A stretch of DNA of 8,553 nt from Betaproteobacteria bacterium. Lineage in GTDB: Bacteria; Pseudomonadota; Gammaproteobacteria; Burkholderiales; Burkholderiaceae_C. This document shows, piece after piece, positions 6,631-8,553 of the stretch. The notes under the pieces were generated by a model that was not told the origin of the DNA, ran no database searches, and saw only the letters and a list, made by a program, of their open reading frames with translations. The DNA is taken from NCBI GenBank assembly GCA_009923345.1, contig RFTR01000078.1, positions 1-8,553 of the forward strand. Direction: 5' to 3'. Positions within the stretch are counted from its first letter, which is position 1. Every line of letters begins with the position of its first letter. The translations under genes and the position numbers were made by a program.

Positions 6631-7821
6631 AAGCAATTCAATCGCCATGGCCGTACCTTCGCCGCCACCGATACACAAAGTGGCCAAACCTTTTTTGAGT
6701 CCACGCGCTTGCAAAGCATGGATTAAGGTCACCATGATGCGCGCACCCGACGCGCCGATGGGATGACCCAAGGCACAGGCGCCACCGTTCACATTCACTT
6801 TGTCATGTGGCACGCTGAGTTCTTTCATCAAAGCCATAGGTACTACGGCAAACGCCTCATTCACTTCCCAAAGGTCAACGTCTTTCACTTGCCAACCTGC
6901 TTTGGACAAAGCTTTTTGCGTAGCACCCACCGGCGCAGTTGCAAACCACTCTGGGGCTTGGGCGTGGGTCGCGTGACTGACGATACGTGCTAGTGGCTTG
7001 CAACCCAGCTTCGTCGCAGTACTTTGGCGCATCAACACCATCGCAGCGGCACCGTCATTGATCGATGAACTGGAAGCCGCTGTGATCGTGCCGTCTTTTT
7101 TAAACGCAGGTTTTAAGCTGGTGATTTTGTCGAGCTTGACTTTGCCTGGACCTTCGTCGATCGACACAATCGTCTCCCCAGCGCGGGTTTTGACGGTGAC
7201 GGGGGTAATCTCTTTGGCAAAGCCACCTGATGCAGTGGCGGCCTTGGCGCGCTCCACACTGACTGTGGCGAAGGCGTCTTGCTCGGCACGGGTAAAACTG
7301 TATTTGGCGGCGCAGTCTTCACCAAACGTGCCCATGGAGCGTCCGACTTCGTAAGCGTCTTCTAAACCGTCGAGCATCATGTGGTCAAACACTTTGTCGT
7401 GGCCCATGCGATAGCCAGCACGGCCTTTCATTAACAAGTAGGGCGCATTGGTCATGCTCTCCATGCCGCCCGCGACTAGCACATCGTGCGAACCTGCTAA
7501 CAACATGTCGTGGGCAAACATCGCGGCGCGCATGCCTGAGCCACACATTTTTGACAAAGTGACTGCGCCAGCACTCTGGGGCAAACCACCTTTGAATGCA
7601 GCTTGGCGCGCAGGTGCTTGGCCTTGGCCGGCCATCAAACAATTGCCAAACAAGACTTCGGTCACTGCGTCTGGCTTAACACCCGCGCGCTCAACTGCAG
7701 CGCGTATTGCTACGCCACCCAAATCGTGCGCCGACAGCGATGCGAAATCGCCTTGAAAACTGCCCATCGGCGTGCGCGCTGCACTGACGATAACAACTGG
7801 ATCTGAAGATGCATTAGACAT
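6628..7821 (-). CDS. Acetyl-CoA acetyltransferase (thiolase II)
   Basis: This 397-residue thiolase interconverts two acetyl-CoA with acetoacetyl-CoA plus CoA. In this setting it would cleave acetoacetyl-CoA made from the acetoacetate released by HMG-CoA lyase, but the biosynthetic direction is also possible. The nucleophilic Cys93 sits in LSKMCGSGM. WEVNEAFA gives Asn321, GGACALGHPIGASGAR gives His353, and CIGGGEG gives the second active-site Cys383. The length is normal for AtoB/PhaA enzymes and the sequence alone does not separate those roles; no phaB or phaC lies nearby, so the leucine pathway role is preferred. The ATG at 7821 has a strong AGGAG eight bases upstream. The gene is 27 bases after can and 8 bases before liuB. 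The CoA-transferase or acetoacetyl-CoA synthetase needed to activate acetoacetate is not in the window. Confidence 0.93.
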   Translation of the reverse strand: MSNASSDPVVIVSAARTPMGSFQGDFASLSAHDLGGVAIRAAVERAGVKPDAVTEVLFGNCLMAGQGQAPARQAAFKGGLPQSAGAVTLSKMCGSGMRAAMFAHDMLLAGSHDVLVAGGMESMTNAPYLLMKGRAGYRMGHDKVFDHMMLDGLEDAYEVGRSMGTFGEDCAAKYSFTRAEQDAFATVSVERAKAATASGGFAKEITPVTVKTRAGETIVSIDEGPGKVKLDKITSLKPAFKKDGTITAASSSSINDGAAAMVLMRQSTATKLGCKPLARIVSHATHAQAPEWFATAPVGATQKALSKAGWQVKDVDLWEVNEAFAVVPMALMKELSVPHDKVNVNGGACALGHPIGASGARIMVTLIHALQARGLKKGLATLCIGGGEGTAMAIELL

Positions 7822-7829
7822 ACAAGAAT

Positions 7830-7834
7830 CTCCT
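7830..7834 (-). promoter_or_regulatory. Strong Shine-Dalgarno site of the thiolase gene
   Basis: AGGAG lies eight bases before the ATG at 7821, in an A/T-rich 27-base gap after the carbonic anhydrase stop. It is the clearest ribosome-binding sequence in the window and fixes the thiolase start. Confidence 0.8.
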
Positions 7835-7848
7835 AAAACTTTTAAAAA

Positions 7849-8502
7849 TTACACGCCACGCGGATAGCGCTTGAAGGCATTTCGAAATACGTTGACCACT
7901 TCATCGCTGTGGTTCATGGTGACTCCGAGGTCTTTGACCAATCCATCGTGCACGCCATAGATCCAACCATGCAACGTAACTTTTTGGCCACGTCCCCACG
8001 CATCTTGCATGACGTTAGAAAGCGCCACGTTACCCACTTGCTCGATCACGTTCATTTCACACATGACGTTTTCTAGTTCAGCTTGTGGCAAATGGTTCAG
8101 ACGCTGGCGATGGCGCAAGCGTACGTCTTGCACATGGCGCAGCCAGTTGTCTGCCAAACCAATGCGCGCTCCACGCGTAGCAGCGAGTACACCGCCACAA
8201 CCGTAATGTCCGACCACCATGATGTGCTCGACCTTTAAACAATCGACCGCGTACTGAATGACCGATAGTGCATTGAGGTCAGAGTGCACCACCACATTGG
8301 CAATATTGCGGTGCACAAATACTTCACCGGGCTCTAGGCCGGTAATTTGGTTGGCAGGCACCCGGCTGTCGGAGCAACCGATCCACAAGTATTTAGGTGT
8401 TTGTTGGTGCGTGAGGCCCGAGAAAAAACCCGGTTGTTCACGCTCCATGCGCGCGGCCCAAGCGCGGTTGTTATCGAACAGATGTTGCAAGCTTGAGGTC
8501 AT
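7849..8502 (-). CDS. can: Beta-class carbonic anhydrase (Can type)
   Basis: This 217-residue cytoplasmic zinc enzyme interconverts CO2 and bicarbonate. CSDSR at 43-47 supplies zinc ligand Cys43 and the Asp45-Arg47 dyad, and HYGCGG at 99-104 supplies His99 and Cys102. Other family blocks are FLWIG-like YLWIG, LEPGEVFVHRNIANVV at 56-71, and the C-terminal KVTLHGWIYGVHDGLVKDL. Size and sequence match the E. coli Can (YadF) family. The gene sits at the head of the visible cluster, 27 bases before the thiolase, so it is probably co-transcribed with the biotin carboxylase subunits and could feed them bicarbonate. That link is inference, because Can is also a general housekeeping enzyme. ATG 8502 has a weak GAAAGA eight bases upstream. 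Confidence 0.95.
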   Translation of the reverse strand: MTSSLQHLFDNNRAWAARMEREQPGFFSGLTHQQTPKYLWIGCSDSRVPANQITGLEPGEVFVHRNIANVVVHSDLNALSVIQYAVDCLKVEHIMVVGHYGCGGVLAATRGARIGLADNWLRHVQDVRLRHRQRLNHLPQAELENVMCEMNVIEQVGNVALSNVMQDAWGRGQKVTLHGWIYGVHDGLVKDLGVTMNHSDEVVNVFRNAFKRYPRGV

Positions 8503-8553
8503 TCGTTAGATCTTTCAGGTTTGTAAAAGCATCACGGTTTTAAAAAAGCCTAC
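8503..8553 (-). other. Short leader upstream of can, cut by the window edge
   Basis: These 51 bases hold a weak ribosome-binding sequence (GAAAGA at 8516-8511). They also hold an A/T-rich stretch (8549-8539, reading GCTTTTTTAAA on the minus strand) that could belong to a promoter or to the end of an upstream gene. One frame is open from the edge to TGA 8517-8515 (12 codons), but I do not recognise it as the C-terminus of any liu protein. Nothing firmer can be said. Confidence 0.3.

Overview
The window is one tightly packed block of genes, all on the minus strand, so it reads from the right edge to the left. It encodes most of the lower leucine / isovalerate (liu) degradation route. The protein sequences, and the co-location of a Can-type carbonic anhydrase, a thiolase and both subunits of 3-methylcrotonyl-CoA carboxylase, suggest a betaproteobacterium of the order Burkholderiales, possibly Comamonadaceae. 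This is an inference from remembered protein families and layout; no search was run. No RNA gene, CRISPR array, insertion sequence or phage gene is visible, and no gene-free stretch reaches 300 bases; the longest internal gap is 67 bases.

Layout in transcription order: beta-carbonic anhydrase (8502-7849); acetyl-CoA acetyltransferase (7821-6628); 3-methylcrotonyl-CoA carboxylase beta subunit LiuB (6619-5012); an acyl-CoA dehydrogenase that looks more like the AtuD/LCAD branch than classical isovaleryl-CoA dehydrogenase (4944-3799); methylglutaconyl-CoA hydratase LiuC, broken (3786-3132); the biotin-carrying carboxylase alpha subunit LiuD (3121-1088); HMG-CoA lyase, broken (1084-229); and the start of a DUF1289 protein that runs off the left edge (200-1). 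Gaps are 3 to 67 bases, and several stop codons lie inside the next gene's Shine-Dalgarno sequence, so one transcription unit with translational coupling is likely.

In function, carbonic anhydrase can supply the bicarbonate that LiuD/LiuB use to carboxylate 3-methylcrotonyl-CoA. LiuC would hydrate the product to HMG-CoA, HMG-CoA lyase would split that to acetyl-CoA and acetoacetate, and the thiolase would finish acetoacetyl-CoA once acetoacetate has been activated by an enzyme not in this window.

The most notable observation is that two consecutive pathway steps are interrupted. liuC has lost about 45 codons from its middle (near 3519), and the HMG-CoA lyase gene has lost about 20 codons near its start (near 1009). 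Both losses change the reading frame, while the sequence on either side is otherwise clean and well conserved. They are either very recent mutations or assembly/consensus errors. I see no evidence of a previously undescribed system.
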